Shown: positions 1 through 12,136, counted from the first letter of the stretch. The stretch is 64,000 nucleotides of DNA from Isoetes taiwanensis (GCA_021234155.1 JAJEKV010000050.1:3622488-3686487); one strand, 5' to 3'. Numbers and translations: made by a program. The notes: a model not told the origin generated them from the letters alone.

Positions 1-184
1 ACCACACCTAATTATGCCGTAACTAATTAAGGCAAGTGGATGCCGTAGCTAATTAAGGCAAGTGGATGGGCTGGTGTAGGTGCTGATGAAGTGCTGATTC
101 AGCACATAGTCAGCACCCCTGTGCTGAGTGCTGTCAGTGCTGTCAAGCAGCAAGATAGTGATCTCGATATCATATATCTCGACA
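1..184 (-). repeat. 3' LTR of the copia element (partial)
   Basis: These bases match 4746-4927 almost perfectly, with a 2-base difference in the AACTAATT / AAAATT stretch. On the minus strand the LTR begins TGTCGAGATATA directly after the polypurine tract. The rest of this LTR lies left of the window. Confidence 0.93.
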
Positions 185-194
185 CTCCTCCTTT
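185..194 (-). other. Polypurine tract of the copia element
   Basis: The minus strand reads AAAGGAGGAG immediately before the 3' LTR start (TGTCGAG). It would prime plus-strand DNA synthesis. Confidence 0.85.
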
Positions 195-290
195 GTAAGG
201 GCTTCGGCCCATGTTCTGGTAAGGGACTTCGGTCCCGTCTTGTACTTGTGGTCCCATAGCCCGATTGGGCTCCGTGGACGTTAAAAGTTT

Positions 291-317
291 CTTCCTTCCT
301 TCCTTCCTTCCTTCCTT
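291..317. repeat. TTCC microsatellite inside the copia 3' region
   Basis: A run of TTCC repeats lies between the RNase H stop and the polypurine tract. Confidence 0.9.
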
Positions 318-326
318 GATGAGAGG

Positions 327-3300
327 TCACCATCTCCATGCTCCTGGAGATGAGATCTGGAATCTATCAAGACCAATACCAAGTCGATGTCGCTCAAAGA
401 GCTCACGAGCCAAAGGCTTAGTCAAGAGATCTGCGGTATTGTCCCGTGTAGGAACATGCTCAATCTGAACCTGCTTATCAGCCACAAGGTCCCGTACAAA
501 ATGATAATGCTTGGGAACATGCTTATATTTTGGATGTCGAACTTCAGCGCACCAATCAATGCCACCTTTGTTATCCATGAGCATCCTTGCTGGTCCAGAA
601 ATGCGTTGCCCAATGCCGGCAAGAAAGTCCTTCGAACTAATGATCTCACGGGCTGCTGTAGATGCTGCAACATACTCCGCTTCAGTGGATGAAAGAGATA
701 CATGCCCTTGTTTCTTGCTGATCCAAGCAATGGCAGCATTGGCAAGCAGAAAATAAATGTCGGATGTGGACCTGGAGTTGTCTATCACATCGTTAAGTGA
801 GGAGTCACTATATGTCAGCAATGAGAAAGCATCACTATTGCTGCGATATGTAAGGCCATAATCAGCAGTACTCTTTAAGTAGCGGAGAATGTGCTTGGCC
901 ATTTCCCAATGCTTGTGACCTGGATCTGCTGAAAATTGGCTGAGAGCTATAACAGCAAATGCAATATCGGGTCTGGTGCAAACCATGCAATACATGAGGC
1001 TGCCAATCAATTGCCGAAATGGAACTTTTGCTATAGAAAGATGTTCAGCATCAGATTGTGGACAATCTTTCTTAGTGAGAAGAGTACCTGAATTCATAGG
1101 AACTTTAGATGGATTGCAATCAGCCATGCCAAAGCGCTCAAGCATTTCTTCAATGTACTTCTTTTGAGAGATATGAAGAATCCCGTTTTTTCGGTCTCTT
1201 GCAATTTGCAAACCCAAACAATAGCGAGCTTCACCCAAGTCTACCATTGGAAACTTAGCAGCAAGCCTTGTTTTGAATTCGACAATGTGCTCATTATTGT
1301 TGCCTATGAGCAAGGAATCATCCACGTACAAAGCGATGATGAGTAAGAACTTGCCTTGACGACGGATATAGACGTTAGAATCAGTCTCAATAGGCTGGAA
1401 TCCTTGGTCTTTGAAGAAAGAATCTATGGTCTTGTACCAAGCATGTGATGCTTGCTTTAACCCATAAAGTGCCTTCGTCAATTTGCATACTAAATGCTCA
1501 GCACCAGCTTTGACATAACCCTGAGGTTGCTTCATATATATTTCTTCATCAAGTTTGCCATTTAGAAATGTTGTTTTGACATCTGTTTGATGAACCTCAA
1601 GATTATAATGAGCAGCAAATGCAAGAAGAATGCGAATGCTCATCATTTTGACCACTGGAAAAAATGTTTCCAAGTAATCAATGCCATATTGCTGGCTGAA
1701 ACCCTGTGCAACCAAGCGTGCTTTGTAGCTGCTGATGGTGCCATCAGGATGGAGCTTGCATTTGTAGATCCATTTGTTACCAATGACCTTCCGATCATGA
1801 GGAAGAGGAACTAAATCCCAAGTGCCATTTTGAACAATAGAATCCATTTCGTGGTCCATTGCCTGCTGCCAATGAGGTACAGCAGCACATGAAATAGCTT
1901 CACGATAGCTGATGGGTTCACTGATAATAGCAGCACCACAAAACTCCATAATGCTGGGCATAATTTCAGCATAGAAAGCAAACCTTTGAGGAGGAAAACG
2001 TTTCCTTTTACCTCGACCAAGTTCTTCTTCAACTCCTCCTTGATCAGGATGATCAAAATCACCTCCTGGATCAGATGGATCAAGATCTCCTCCTGGATCA
2101 GATGTGTCAAGATCTGCGCCGTGATCAGGAAACAGGGTCTTTGTAAGCACCGCAGGTGTCTTGGCACCGGGCAGTCTTTGGAACTGCTACTGGTGTTGGA
2201 ACTACTGCAGTCTTTGGAATATAAAAAACGAGTCCGATGGATTGGAAGCTATGGCGTCATCTCGTTATCCATGCGAGAGATATCAAGAAATTCCACATTA
2301 GGAATTTTGAACCTTCTTTGAAATGCCAAAACGTCTTCATGGAAAAAAATAACACCGCGACTAACACAAAGCTTCTTGGTATCCGGATCAATAAGCCTAT
2401 AACCATGCTTGCCTTTGGGTCGGAGAAACCCACAAAAAATCATTTTCTTGCTGGTATGCTCAAGTTTCTTGCGATTAGCTTTGGGAATAAGCATAAAGGC
2501 AAAGACATCCAAAGACACGCCGCTTGAGACAAATTTGGCTTTATGCGGTGAAGGCTTGTTCGAGTCCGTTTTTCACGCCAACAATGGGCAATCTATTGAG
2601 AAGGTAAACTGAATACCTTACTGCTTCAGCCCAAAATTGAATGGGTGCTGAGTATTGAGTGAGCAAGCAACGTGCCATGTCAACAATGCTGCGATTCTTC
2701 CGTTCAGCAATGCCATTATATTGTGGAGTATGAGGCTCGGTAAGTTGGTGCTCAATACCATGATCAGCACAAAAATGATTGAATGCTTGACTGCCACCAT
2801 TATCAGATCTGAGCTTCTTAATCTGATGGGCTACTTGATTCTCAACAAGCGCTTTCCATTCTTGGAAATGGACAAATGCATCAAATTTCCGCTTCAAGAA
2901 ATAGACCCATGTTTTCCTGCTCAAATCATCAATGAATGTTAGAACATAATAAGCACCCGAGAGAGAAGGAACATGAGTTGGACCATAAAGATCCGTGTGT
3001 ACTAGTTCAAGAAGAGCAGTAGCACGAGATCCAATGAGAGTGAAAGATCTGCGGTGTTGTTTGCCCAATGCACAAGCCTCACAACTTGCAAGAGTAGGGT
3101 GCTGATGAAGATCAAAACCTTCTACAAGTTGGGGCAGCTGGTTGAGTGCTTTAAGACTGATGTGTCCAAGCCTCTTATGCCACAAATCATAATTACCATT
3201 ACCAGCAGCTAGAAGAATAACTTGGTCAGCATATTCTTGGCCCAAATGGTAGAGATTACCCGTACGAATAGCACGAGCTAGGCTCTTTCCTGTAACTTTA

Positions 3301-3723
3301 TTGCGAACAATGCAGTCTTCACTATCAAAGGAAACTATTGTGCCCATATCAGTAAGACGTGCAACAGAAAATCAGATCTTTACGTAAAGTAGGAGCATAC
3401 ATTACCCCTTTTAGAGTGAAAATACCAAGACTAGTGGGTACTTGAATGTCACCCATTCCACAGATTTGATGCTCACTATTGTCGCCGATTTGAACAATGT
3501 GATTGGAAGAGATAGGTCTGAAATTTTCAAACCAATCTTTGTGCCAACTAATATGAGCTGTAGCACCAGAATCCATGATGAATTTGATAGAGCGAGGGGC
3601 TGCCACTTGTTTGCAAAGATAGACATAATCCGGGCTGCAAGGAACCACATCAACAATTTGGGCCACATTGGCTGAAGCTTTGTTTGTCTCCAAAGCTTTC
3701 AATTTGTGCTCAAGATCCTTCAT
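327..3723 (-). pseudogene. Copia pol remnant: protease, integrase, reverse transcriptase, RNase H
   Basis: Four open segments in different frames make up one pol. Segment 3723-3349 holds the aspartic protease (MDSGATAHIS). Segment 3347-2541 holds the GAG-pre-integrase zinc region (LWHKRLGH ... CEACALGK) and the integrase core, with acidic residues in HTDLYGP, LRSDNGG and IAERKNRS. Segment 2518-2249 is the integrase C-terminal part. Segment 2150-327 (607 aa) holds the reverse transcriptase (QTDVKTTFLNG, then ALYVDDSLLIG with the YVDD catalytic motif) and RNase H (SSTEAEYVAAS). Frameshifts near 3348, 2530 and 2200 break the polyprotein. It needs proteins from a relative to move. Confidence 0.94.
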
Positions 3724-3780
3724 CTTCTTCCTATATTTTGCTGCAGTATGATTGCCTTTCTTGCAATAGTCACAAACCTG

Positions 3781-4549
3781 CTACTTGGATGCTGTGCCTT
3801 TGCTGTCAGCACCCTTGAAGGCATTGCTGCTACTGTTATTTTTCTTTTTTCTTAGCTTTTTCATTCCTTTTTGCATAGGATTTAGGCTCAGAATGACCTG
3901 CAAAGAAAGCATTGTGCTCGTCTTTGATAATCCCAGCATCCTTCCTCATCATGATCTCCTCCTTGACGGAAGTGATTGCACGATTGAGATCCATGTCGGC
4001 AATTTGCATGAGATTGTTGCGCAAAGCATGGAAAGAATTGGGTAAGGATCTAAGAAAGAAGAATAATTGCAATGAAGGAGAGATCTTATTCTCTTCTCCA
4101 GAGGCTTCAATCTGCCGAAAGTTGTTCTTCATGCAGTTTGCGAATTTGTCAAGACTCTCGATCTCTTCCCAGCGCATATTCACCACTTCAGCATACAAAT
4201 GCCCAATTTGTGTATGGGTCTTCTTTTCATGCTCTTGGATGAGAGCATTCCATAAATCATGGCTGTTCTCCTTCTGAACCTCATCAAGAAGAGATTCAGC
4301 AACAGAAAGCCCAATCGTAGCCATAGCCTTGTCATCCCGGCGTTGACAAGCATCAAGAACAGGTTTATTCTTGCCATCTGATGCAAGCTCGGGTGTTGGT
4401 TCTTGGCCACTAACAATTCCCCAAACTCCTTCAGCCTTAAGAATGAGAGTCATTCTTCTCTTCCATTGCTGGAAACCTGTGCCATCGAAGATTTGAATCA
4501 CACGACCGCCAGGGAAGGTAATCTGGTTGTAGCTTGCATCCTTCTCCAT
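3781..4549 (-). pseudogene. Copia gag remnant
   Basis: The open part (4549-3836, 237 aa) starts MEKDASYN just inside the primer binding site. It resembles the capsid-like gag of plant copia elements: an early FDGTGFQQWKRRM segment, then a helical LWNAL...EHEKK stretch and the MRWEEIESLDKF region. A frameshift at an A-tract near 3840 and a TAG near 3781 separate it from the zinc knuckle (CDYCKKGNHTAAKY). There the last cysteine of the CCHC motif is replaced by tyrosine. The product would form the virus-like particle if intact. It is non-functional as read. Confidence 0.88.
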
Positions 4550-4587
4550 TGCTGTGTTGATCTTGAATCAATCTCAGCACACCTAGT

Positions 4588-4599
4588 GCTCTGATACCA
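4588..4599 (-). other. Primer binding site of the copia element (tRNA-iMet type)
   Basis: The minus strand reads TGGTATCAGAGC, the standard plant copia primer binding site complementary to initiator-Met tRNA. It directly abuts the 5' LTR. Confidence 0.93.
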
Positions 4600-4927
4600 T
4601 GTCAAGGTTGCACCAAGAAAGGGAGAGAAGGGGATGCACACCAATATCCGAGAGCGCAAGCTCCCAAAACAAAGGCAAATTGGAATTGTATTGAACGTAA
4701 GTATGAATACAAGATGGCAGTAAATAATAACTGCTCCCGTTACCAACCACACCTAATTATGCCGTAAAATTAAGGCAAGTGGATGCCGTAGCTAATTAAG
4801 GCAAGTGGATGGGCTGGTGTAGGTGCTGATGAAGTGCTGATTCAGCACATAGTCAGCACCCCTGTGCTGAGTGCTGTCAGTGCTGTCAAGCAGCAAGATA
4901 GTGATCTCGATATCATATATCTCGACA
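4600..4927 (-). repeat. 5' LTR of the copia element
   Basis: The LTR is 328 bases and bounded by TGTC and GACA, the usual TG...CA ends. The primer binding site begins at the next base on the internal side. Confidence 0.92.
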
Positions 4928-5095
4928 TCATATCCGGTTCATATATCTGTCCATCTTTCCAGCAAATGGTTACTCTTTGCAAAGTAATAGGCACTGCTCT
5001 GAAAAGGCGTCTGTATGTTCGGAAGCGGCGTGGGGAAGATATGCGGTAGAAATTCAAGATTCTGCTAAGAAACAGCACAGCTAGCCGAGCGATCC
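4928..5095 (+). pseudogene. Truncated fragment of a lactonase-type gene next to the copia LTR
   Basis: The first 60 bases translate as SYPVHISVH ... KWLLFAK. They match, with small changes, the stretch at 5441-5500 in the longer copy downstream. The fragment starts exactly at the LTR edge and becomes unrecognisable after about 5000. This suggests the retrotransposon landed in a duplicated lactonase copy, or that the duplication arose around it. There is no open frame of useful length. Confidence 0.6.
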
Positions 5096-5177
5096 GAGAC
5101 ATCAAAGCAAGTTCTTTAGTATTATCGCCACATGCGGATGGAGGAGAGGTTGTAGAATCAGATAAATTTTAACGCAG

Positions 5178-6189
5178 CATGGCAAAAATATATGCACATC
5201 GGAGGCTATTCCAACAAAATTATCGTCGCTTCTCTACACAAATCCAAGCTTGAGATCGCAGCAGGCTTCGATTCTGCTGAGGCAAATAATTTTCTAGCTT
5301 TGCACCCAAATGGGTGCTTTCTGTACGTTACTAACGGTTTTTCGTACGCTCGAGAAAAGGGAAGGAATCCTTCAAGCTTTTTCAATGAATCCCAACTCCA
5401 GCGATTTAAAATTGCTTAATCAGGTGTGTTCATATGGTTCATATCCGGTTCACATATCTGTCCATTTCTGCAAATGGCTACTCTTTGCAAATTACATGGG
5501 TGCCAATTTTTGGGTCCACAGCTATCCTTTCTGATGGATCTCTTTCCTCCTCTGCGCCCACTTCCTTGATCTCTGTACAAGGATCTGGCTCCAATTCCAA
5601 CAGGCAAAAAATGGCCCATCCTCACCAGATTATCACCGACCCATTTGATAAATTTGCCTTTGTTTCAGATCTGGGTACCGACCGAATTCATCAATTCATC
5701 GTGGATGAAAATGAATCCCTTGCTCCAAATCCTGCTTACGGCCTCAATGAATTAGAAAATTCTTTTATTCTTTATAAATTCGACACAAATTTGGGCACTC
5801 TTCAATCTGTGAAATCATGGTCTACTCTAGATGAATCAATGGAAAATAAGAGCGGATTTATTGCAGTGGAATTGGCCATATCTGAAGATAATCAATTCCT
5901 GTATGTTTCAAACAGGTATATTGCAGAGGGTGCAGGGGAGTATAATTCCATAGCCGTGTTTAGGATTGACAGATCAACAGAAGATTTGGTGAAATTGGGG
6001 CTTCGCAAATTTGATAAACGATGTCCTCGCTATTTTCTTCTGGATGAAGCTTGTGATTCTGTGTTGGTAGCATTTCAGTTTTCCGACAATGTGAGTGTGT
6101 ATCGCCGGAACTCCATATCCGGAAAGCTTGGAAATAGGCTCTCATCTTTAGAGGGCATAACTCAGCCCACCTGTATTATTGCTATATAG
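5178..6189 (+). pseudogene. Lactonase / 3-carboxymuconate cyclase-like beta-propeller, frameshifted
   Basis: The reading resembles the seven-bladed propeller lactonase family (6-phosphogluconolactonase of the YbhE type). From the ATG at 5178 it starts MAKIY, shifts frame, and continues IGGYSNKIIVASLHKSKLE in the 5192 frame. It then has FLALHPNGCFLYVTN, a shift through SYGSYPVHISVH, and a long C-terminal frame (5434-6189) with HPHQIITDPFDKFAFVSDLG, LAISEDNQFLYVSNRY and a terminal GNRLSSLEGITQPT. Propeller repeats of the form HPxGxFLYV or DxxFAFVSD are visible. At least three frame changes in the first 350 bases make it a pseudogene, unless they are sequencing errors. No introns are evident. 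The family is commonest in bacteria and fungi, so lateral origin is possible but unproven. Confidence 0.8.
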
Positions 6190-7304
6190 ACGAGTTTGTC
6201 AGATTTATTTATACTATCTTGATACATGCCTATTTACTTCAGATCCAAACCCTAAGAGTCTTCTAGAGCAGTTTTTTCATGGCCTCCATCAATTCCGGCC
6301 TGATCCATTGCAGCCCACAGTACTTAGCGATGCTCTGCCCCCTCTGAAATTCCCAGTAAAACCCATTGTTCTTCCCGATTTGCCTAGATCCTTTTTCCTT
6401 GCACTATTCTTAGAACCATCACCTTTTTTTCTTGATCCATTCGGCCAAATCGACCCTTTCCTTAGGTTGCGACGTTCTGCCTAAGGCAATCTTTTGTCAT
6501 AATTTTTCTTTTTGTTAACAATGTAACAATCCTTTAAGGCAATCTTTTGTCCATAATTTTTCTTTTTGTTAACAATGGTTAACAATGCTTTTTGTGATTT
6601 GGCAAAGAAAGCGCTTAACATTTTTACAACAAGGACTTTTGCGATAAGAACAGATGAAGGCACTACTCAAACTAGGTTTGCCAAATCAGAGGACACGTTT
6701 CTATTCTATTAATAATAATAATAACGTATTATCGCACCATTTTAGACCCCAGGCCCATATGGCAAAAGAATTACCACATATAATATAGCACATAGAATAT
6801 GCTTATGAAGTCTTATAAAAACCTTGCTCAAAAGTCATTATTTTGCACGATTCAGAAATATATTTGAGGTATTTGAAGAGTGGGAAAGCCAATTGGCCTC
6901 TAATTACTCTACAAATTGCCCCTCCAATACGAAAAACATATGCATTAGTTTAAAAGTATATGGTCATGTTGCAAAGCGTTAGTTCAAAGAAAAAAGTTAT
7001 TTGCAAGATATTGTAGTTTAGGTGCATTAAAAAAAGAAAAAAGAAAAAAACTTATTAAGAGTGTTGCAACAATGCAGCAACGTGTTGTGTTGTGTGTCGT
7101 GATGGTAATTAATTCAAATAATAGGAAAGGAACTGCAAATTAAACTTGGTAATTTTCTTCAATCAAGCTATGTATAATCATTGAGGAATGCAATGAGAAC
7201 AAAACATTTGCTTCTACAAGTTCCATTCCCTCACTTGAAATATGCAATATGCAAAAACTGGGGACTTGTTTGACGCATTTGAACATGACGACTATGAGAA
7301 GCTG
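6190..7304. other. Intergenic, no gene recognised; short tandem duplication
   Basis: AT-rich sequence separates the lactonase remnant from the 3' end of the EF-hand gene. A roughly 50-base unit (GGCAATCTTTTGT...TTTGTTAACAATG) is duplicated at 6484-6525 and 6538-6580. A 101-codon open frame at 6179-6484 (+) shows no family resemblance. Confidence 0.6.
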
Positions 7305-10300
7305 TTAGGTTTCTTTAGTTTTCACGAACTCCTGGATAGACTTCATAGCACGAAGGTGAAGCATTTGTCGTTCCAGTACAGGCTTGTGTCGAACCTGTTT
7401 ATCCTTATATAAAGTTAGTTAAACCCATGTCTTTATCATTATTCTCTGAAGCCAAAGTCATTGATAATATCATGCATTAAACTTCAATTCCTACTCTCAC
7501 ATCTTTGAAACTGTGTATCCAACTACAACTGACCTTGGTGCGATGGCGAGTGAAGTCGATAAGGTCGTCCTTGTACAAGCTTTGAATTTGGGTGCTCATG
7601 CTAATTGGCTTTATTTCTTCTGGGACATTAATGACTTCATCTAATGCAACATCTAGATCATAAATCAATTTAATAGAAGTCCATACATGCTTCACAAGTT
7701 TTAAGATCATAATATCAAAAGAATTTCACAAAATGCATTTAAAACTACTAAAGGCACGCTAACCTGTCGTCTGGAATACAGGGTTATCTTCATTGGACCT
7801 TTTGACATCAGATGTGGTACTCTTAGCATCTGGGTGCCCGGACTTCACTATGAAATGAGGATCCTCATTCATTTCAATAAGCGCCTCTTTTACATCTTCA
7901 TCCAAATTCTGAACAACATATTGTGGGAGTGTTCCTTCTAAAAAAACCCAAAAGAAATGCCATCTTGACTGTCACAAAGCATAAATAGAGATTTTATGCA
8001 TGCAATGAGTATATAAGCGATCGGGATATGTATGATAATGACATGAAGTGCAAAAACCACAACCATCTCTTATTTTAACTTTCTACAATACACAATTATA
8101 ACATCCATCCAAGCTAAGATATTGTATAACTGCTAGTGCACCATTCTGGTAATGGTGCAAAGAAGCCAATATAATACATATAAAACTACTTAAAATAAGT
8201 ATGTCAGACTTATCAAATCATTTTCTGCGCATACTGAATTTGATAGGATCAAAGTTACCTGGGATGTGCTTCTTCCGTGCTTGAGCCTTCCTAAGTTTCT
8301 GTAAAAAGAATGAAAATAATCTAAGGCAATTCTAGAAAAAAGAACAACAACTCTTCAGTTAGAGCCACTAACATTATGAAATAAATGCTTCAAGTTTCCA
8401 AAATGCTTCAGACCCCATACAGAAACGGTAAGTCCCAATCTATGATTAGAACCTGATATTTGACGTCAGAAAGTGTTCTTATGCTCTTCTCATCATACCG
8501 CAGAGTCTGCAATTTGGCATAAACTTAGTAAGGAAGATGATATATAATAATAATTTATGCTATGCTTTGCTTGCAACATACAGGATCTTGCTTCTCTGCT
8601 TCCATTGCGGCGAGTACAGCAAGGCGTTCAGCCTCTGCTTCCTCAGCTTTTGCACGCAGTCGTTCCTGGGCTGCCTTGTCCCCTCCCATCACGGCTTCCA
8701 TTAGCTGGAATTATTGAGACTAAGTTATAAGCACATAAACAACTACCCACGTTGAAGTTATGTCAAAGGTATGTAATGTGGGAGATGGAGGAGCATAAAT
8801 CCTAACCTTTTCGGTGCAAGAAAAAAAAAGAAAACAATTTTATTTGCATCATGCCCCAAGCCTTCTCATGGGAGAAGCACTTGTACATAAAGAGATATAC
8901 CATGTGCTTGGTGCAAGGATGGCAAAAAATACCCCTATATACGGATTTTTGGAAGGCATTTTGACCATTTCAAATAAATATTACCCCAAATAGTAGCTAA
9001 AAAATCCCTTAACTCCTATATATACATATGGAAATGGGTTAAAAAACCTCTCTGAATTATGCACAAGGTATGTACAATAAATCTTCCGAAAGCCGTCCAT
9101 CTATAGGCATTTTCCAAAATAAAAAATACGCTATTTGTTGTACGAAACATGCATGAGTTATTGGCATCATTCCCAAGCCTGTAGGCAAACCAATCATGGT
9201 AATGATCGTATACAATTGTGCATCATGATTCTTAATCCCAATGCACTATAAACATGACCTGTAGTCTTTCCATCCCATTTGAATCTCCAACCATGGTGAC
9301 TGTTAAAACTTTCTGCAGATTGCACTTATGATTTAACATCCTTTACTCTATTACTTGGGTTATCTCTGCTCAATGACCTATTATCTATCTGGATGGCACC
9401 TAGCTAAATGTTTGATTGGATAAGTGAATGTGTTTAATTGGATAAGTGACTTCCTATCTGCCACTCTCTTCCCTCACAAAGCTTTTGAATGATGGAACGT
9501 GCAGCTGGCAATAGTAGACCTTTAGACCCTCGCTCATTTCTGTTGACTGCATTTGTTCTTATTTAATTTCTCACCTCTGGATAGTGACAGCCACATCATC
9601 ATAAAATTGTAAACTCAAGCTCCTTTTACCCCAAAAGGATTGAATATGCACAACAAAGAAAGGAATGATATTGTTCTTAGTAGCACACTAGCCATCAATA
9701 TAAAGGATGCTTAAGCTTCACCTTCTTTCTACGATAAGCTTGGGCTAAAAGTTGGAAAGGAAGAGGTTGGACTTTAGTCTTTGCTGATACGTACAAGATA
9801 TTGTCAGTTTTATTAACAATACAGACTCACTATCTTAGTGAGAAAGCATGCATACCTTCTTCTTCAACTTCCTGAGTCTGTGTTTCAAGTTTTGTTGTCA
9901 TGATCTGCACAAATTCAGGATATTCAACCTGCAAGACAATTGTATATGATTCTTATGCTTTTAATACACGCGTTCTATCTGAGTAAAGATATATATTGCT
10001 CATCTAAGGATCAAACAATCCAAAACAAAAATGACCTCCCTTAATATGAAAAGGAAATAATGACAATTTAGCAACCAACTTGCACTAGGCTAGATGCAAA
10101 AGGAAAATCTTTTCCTAATGACATTATCCCAGTTCTTTCTCATGATAATGAATGCTAAAGATATCTTGGATGCTCCCTTTTCATTCAAAAAATATTCTGT
10201 GTAAATAATAAAATAAAATTCGCGTGTTTGAGAAGCATCCGCTGCCTACGTATTTTTCTCAAAACCGGGAGCATTGGTTTTCTATTAAAATGATCAGCCA

Positions 10301-11969
10301 TCTTTGAAGACAATTCATTAAATGATTGAAGGTAAGAATATAGGCAAAGCTGAAAAACATAAAAGGTGCAGTTTATGATAACTGTCAGCCAATGGCTGGT
10401 CAAGTGCCACCAAATAATAAGTATCAAACATAAGACACCAAAAATAGTAATTACAGAAATTGAGTATTGGTATAGACCCGACCTCACCAGAGCCATCCTC
10501 ATCCACTTCATCTAGCATTCTCTCAACCTCAGATCTTTTGACACGCATTCCTAAAACGCTGAATGCGGTATGTAGCTCAGATGCATCAATAGCACCTGCA
10601 TGTGTTTGTATTGACATTTAGATAGTAGAAACATAATAAACACAAAGAAAATAAGTTCCAAACCAGATCCATCCAGGTCTATTAAGTCAAAACATTCCTT
10701 GAGCTCTTGCTTCTGCTTTTTAGTCAACTCCGGTCGGACAAATTTGCCATGTGCTCTAAGCCATGAATCTATGCTTAGCTTCCGCAGCAATGCCTGCCCA
10801 GGGAGTTTATTCTGAGTAAACTGCAAATAGATTCTGAGAAAAAACAAATAGAGTATATATACTAACCACAACACTTGCAGACTTTGCCATGCTATGGTTC
10901 ACTATAAAATGGCCACGTCACAAAAGAATCATGTCAGCGTTGCATTTTTATTCGTAGCGAAAGTGACGCGAGCTTTGCAATGGGGTGTCTTTTCGACAAT
11001 GTTGAGAATTGCTATTCCTGGGCCATGATTTGCAACATTGTGCATCGCCTTAGTTCATATAGGAAATGACATGGTTCATTCAGACCATAGTATTACATAA
11101 AAGCACCATTTTCATGATAATGCCATCTTGTAAGTTGTCTATAGTTTTCTCTACAATCTAGATGATGTTGTGCCATTATCACTTGACTCTACCGCAAAGA
11201 TTCATAGGCATACAACATAGAAAAATCTCATTGAAATCTATTAGCCATAAGAAGACACCTCGTTCAAAATTGTGCCCTTTATAGACCTGTTGCATCAGTA
11301 AGGGTTTATACTATCCCCAGATCATGGTTACCATTTGATTGTCTTTGTACAGTAGCACAACTATTAGTTGACATTACTATCAGAAAGCAGAAACTAAATA
11401 GCCAAAGGGAATAAGAATTAATGGCCGAATGAAAGGGACTTGAAACAAAACTTTGACATGCTCAACAATCTTTGTATTGTAGCATATCAATGAGTTGTGA
11501 AGTGAAAAAGGATTTAGTAAGTAGCATCCTTACCAATAACAAAAAGAAGATACTTTGTGCAAATACTTGCTTTCTTTTCCCGGTGTTTAAACCGTAGAGA
11601 AGTTAATGAAAAAACTTCTGAAAGGGCAAGTCGTGATTGCTAACAAAAACAAGTAGAAGGCGCTCCATCAGCAAATTCTTGCTACGTTTGGTATAAGGTG
11701 TACAAGGTTCCAGGCACAAATTGAAAATCAAGATTTAGGATTCGTGAACATGAAAAATGTTCGATATTATATTTGAGACTCGGATTGCCAATGCAAACAC
11801 TTTCTTTTTTGTCCAGTTGACTACAACATAAGATACTTTCTAAGAATGTGATTTTTCTATTTCTTTTTCTTTTTTGTTTTTTGCTAATGCACCAACTATT
11901 GTATTAATCCATTAAGAAGCACATCAAAATGAGAGAAAAACATAAAATCCTGACCTCTGGAGTAATCAT
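7305..11969 (-). CDS. EF-hand protein of ciliary/caltractin-like type, 11 predicted exons
   Basis: Exons in minus-strand order: 11969-11955 (start, less certain), 10820-10664, 10595-10483, 9928-9856, 9744-9722, 8704-8582, 8506-8453, 8298-8259, 7937-7764, 7652-7534, 7394-7305 (TAA). Every junction has GT-AG ends and the phases agree, giving 981 bases (326 aa). Two canonical EF-hands lie at residues about 53-64 (DLDGSGAIDASE) and 89-100 (DEDGSGEVEYPE). A basic, helical, charged region follows (AYRRKKLMEAVMGGDKAAQE), then a C-terminal tail ending EFVKTKET. Two EF-hands plus a long coiled, charged tail is unlike plant centrin (about 170 aa, four EF-hands) and recalls axonemal EF-hand proteins. 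That role is inferred from the sequence style and would fit sperm flagella. No frameshift or stop was found. Alternative: a generic caltractin-like calcium sensor. Confidence 0.82.
9722..9744 (-). other. 23-base micro-exon of the EF-hand gene
   Basis: The minus strand reads TTTTAG, then 23 bases encoding (A)QAYRRKK, then GTGAAG. It has acceptor and donor signals, and its length (2 modulo 3) is exactly what joins the phase-1 end of exon 9928-9856 to the phase-0 start of exon 8704-8582. Without it the next exon hits a stop. Confidence 0.75.
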
Positions 11970-11980
11970 CTTCAACGCTT

Positions 11981-12136
11981 CACCATTTAAAATTGACCAT
12001 CAAACCAGTGCTGGAGGCCAAAGCCAGCCACGGTTTTTCAGGTCCTGTGCAAGTAAGCAATTCACCATTTAGAATTGGCCATCAAACCAATGAAGGCCAA
12101 AGCCACCCACGGTTTTTCAAGTCTTGTGCAAGTAAG
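11981..12136. repeat. Tandem duplication upstream of the EF-hand start
   Basis: Two diverged copies, 11981-12057 and 12063-12136, share CACCATTTA(A/G)AATTG and CCACGGTTTTTCA(G/A)GTC. They sit immediately upstream of the predicted first coding exon, in the likely 5' UTR or promoter region. The 1.1 kb beyond them to 13333 shows no gene. Confidence 0.8.

Larger units (their letters stand above)
1..4927 (-). mobile_element. Ty1-copia LTR retrotransposon, broken, left LTR cut by window edge
   Basis: The element reads right to left. Its order is 5' LTR (4600-4927), primer binding site, gag, protease, integrase, reverse transcriptase, RNase H, polypurine tract and 3' LTR (1-184, truncated by the window edge). 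Integrase ahead of reverse transcriptase is the diagnostic copia order. The 182-184 comparable LTR bases differ essentially by one 2-base indel, so the insertion looks young, yet the coding region carries at least five frameshifts or stops. It abuts a lactonase-gene fragment on the right. The left target duplication lies outside the window. Confidence 0.95.

Noticed and set aside
6179-6484. 101-codon proline-rich open frame as a gene
   Set aside because: It overlaps the end of the lactonase remnant, has no recognisable domain, and nothing supports translation.
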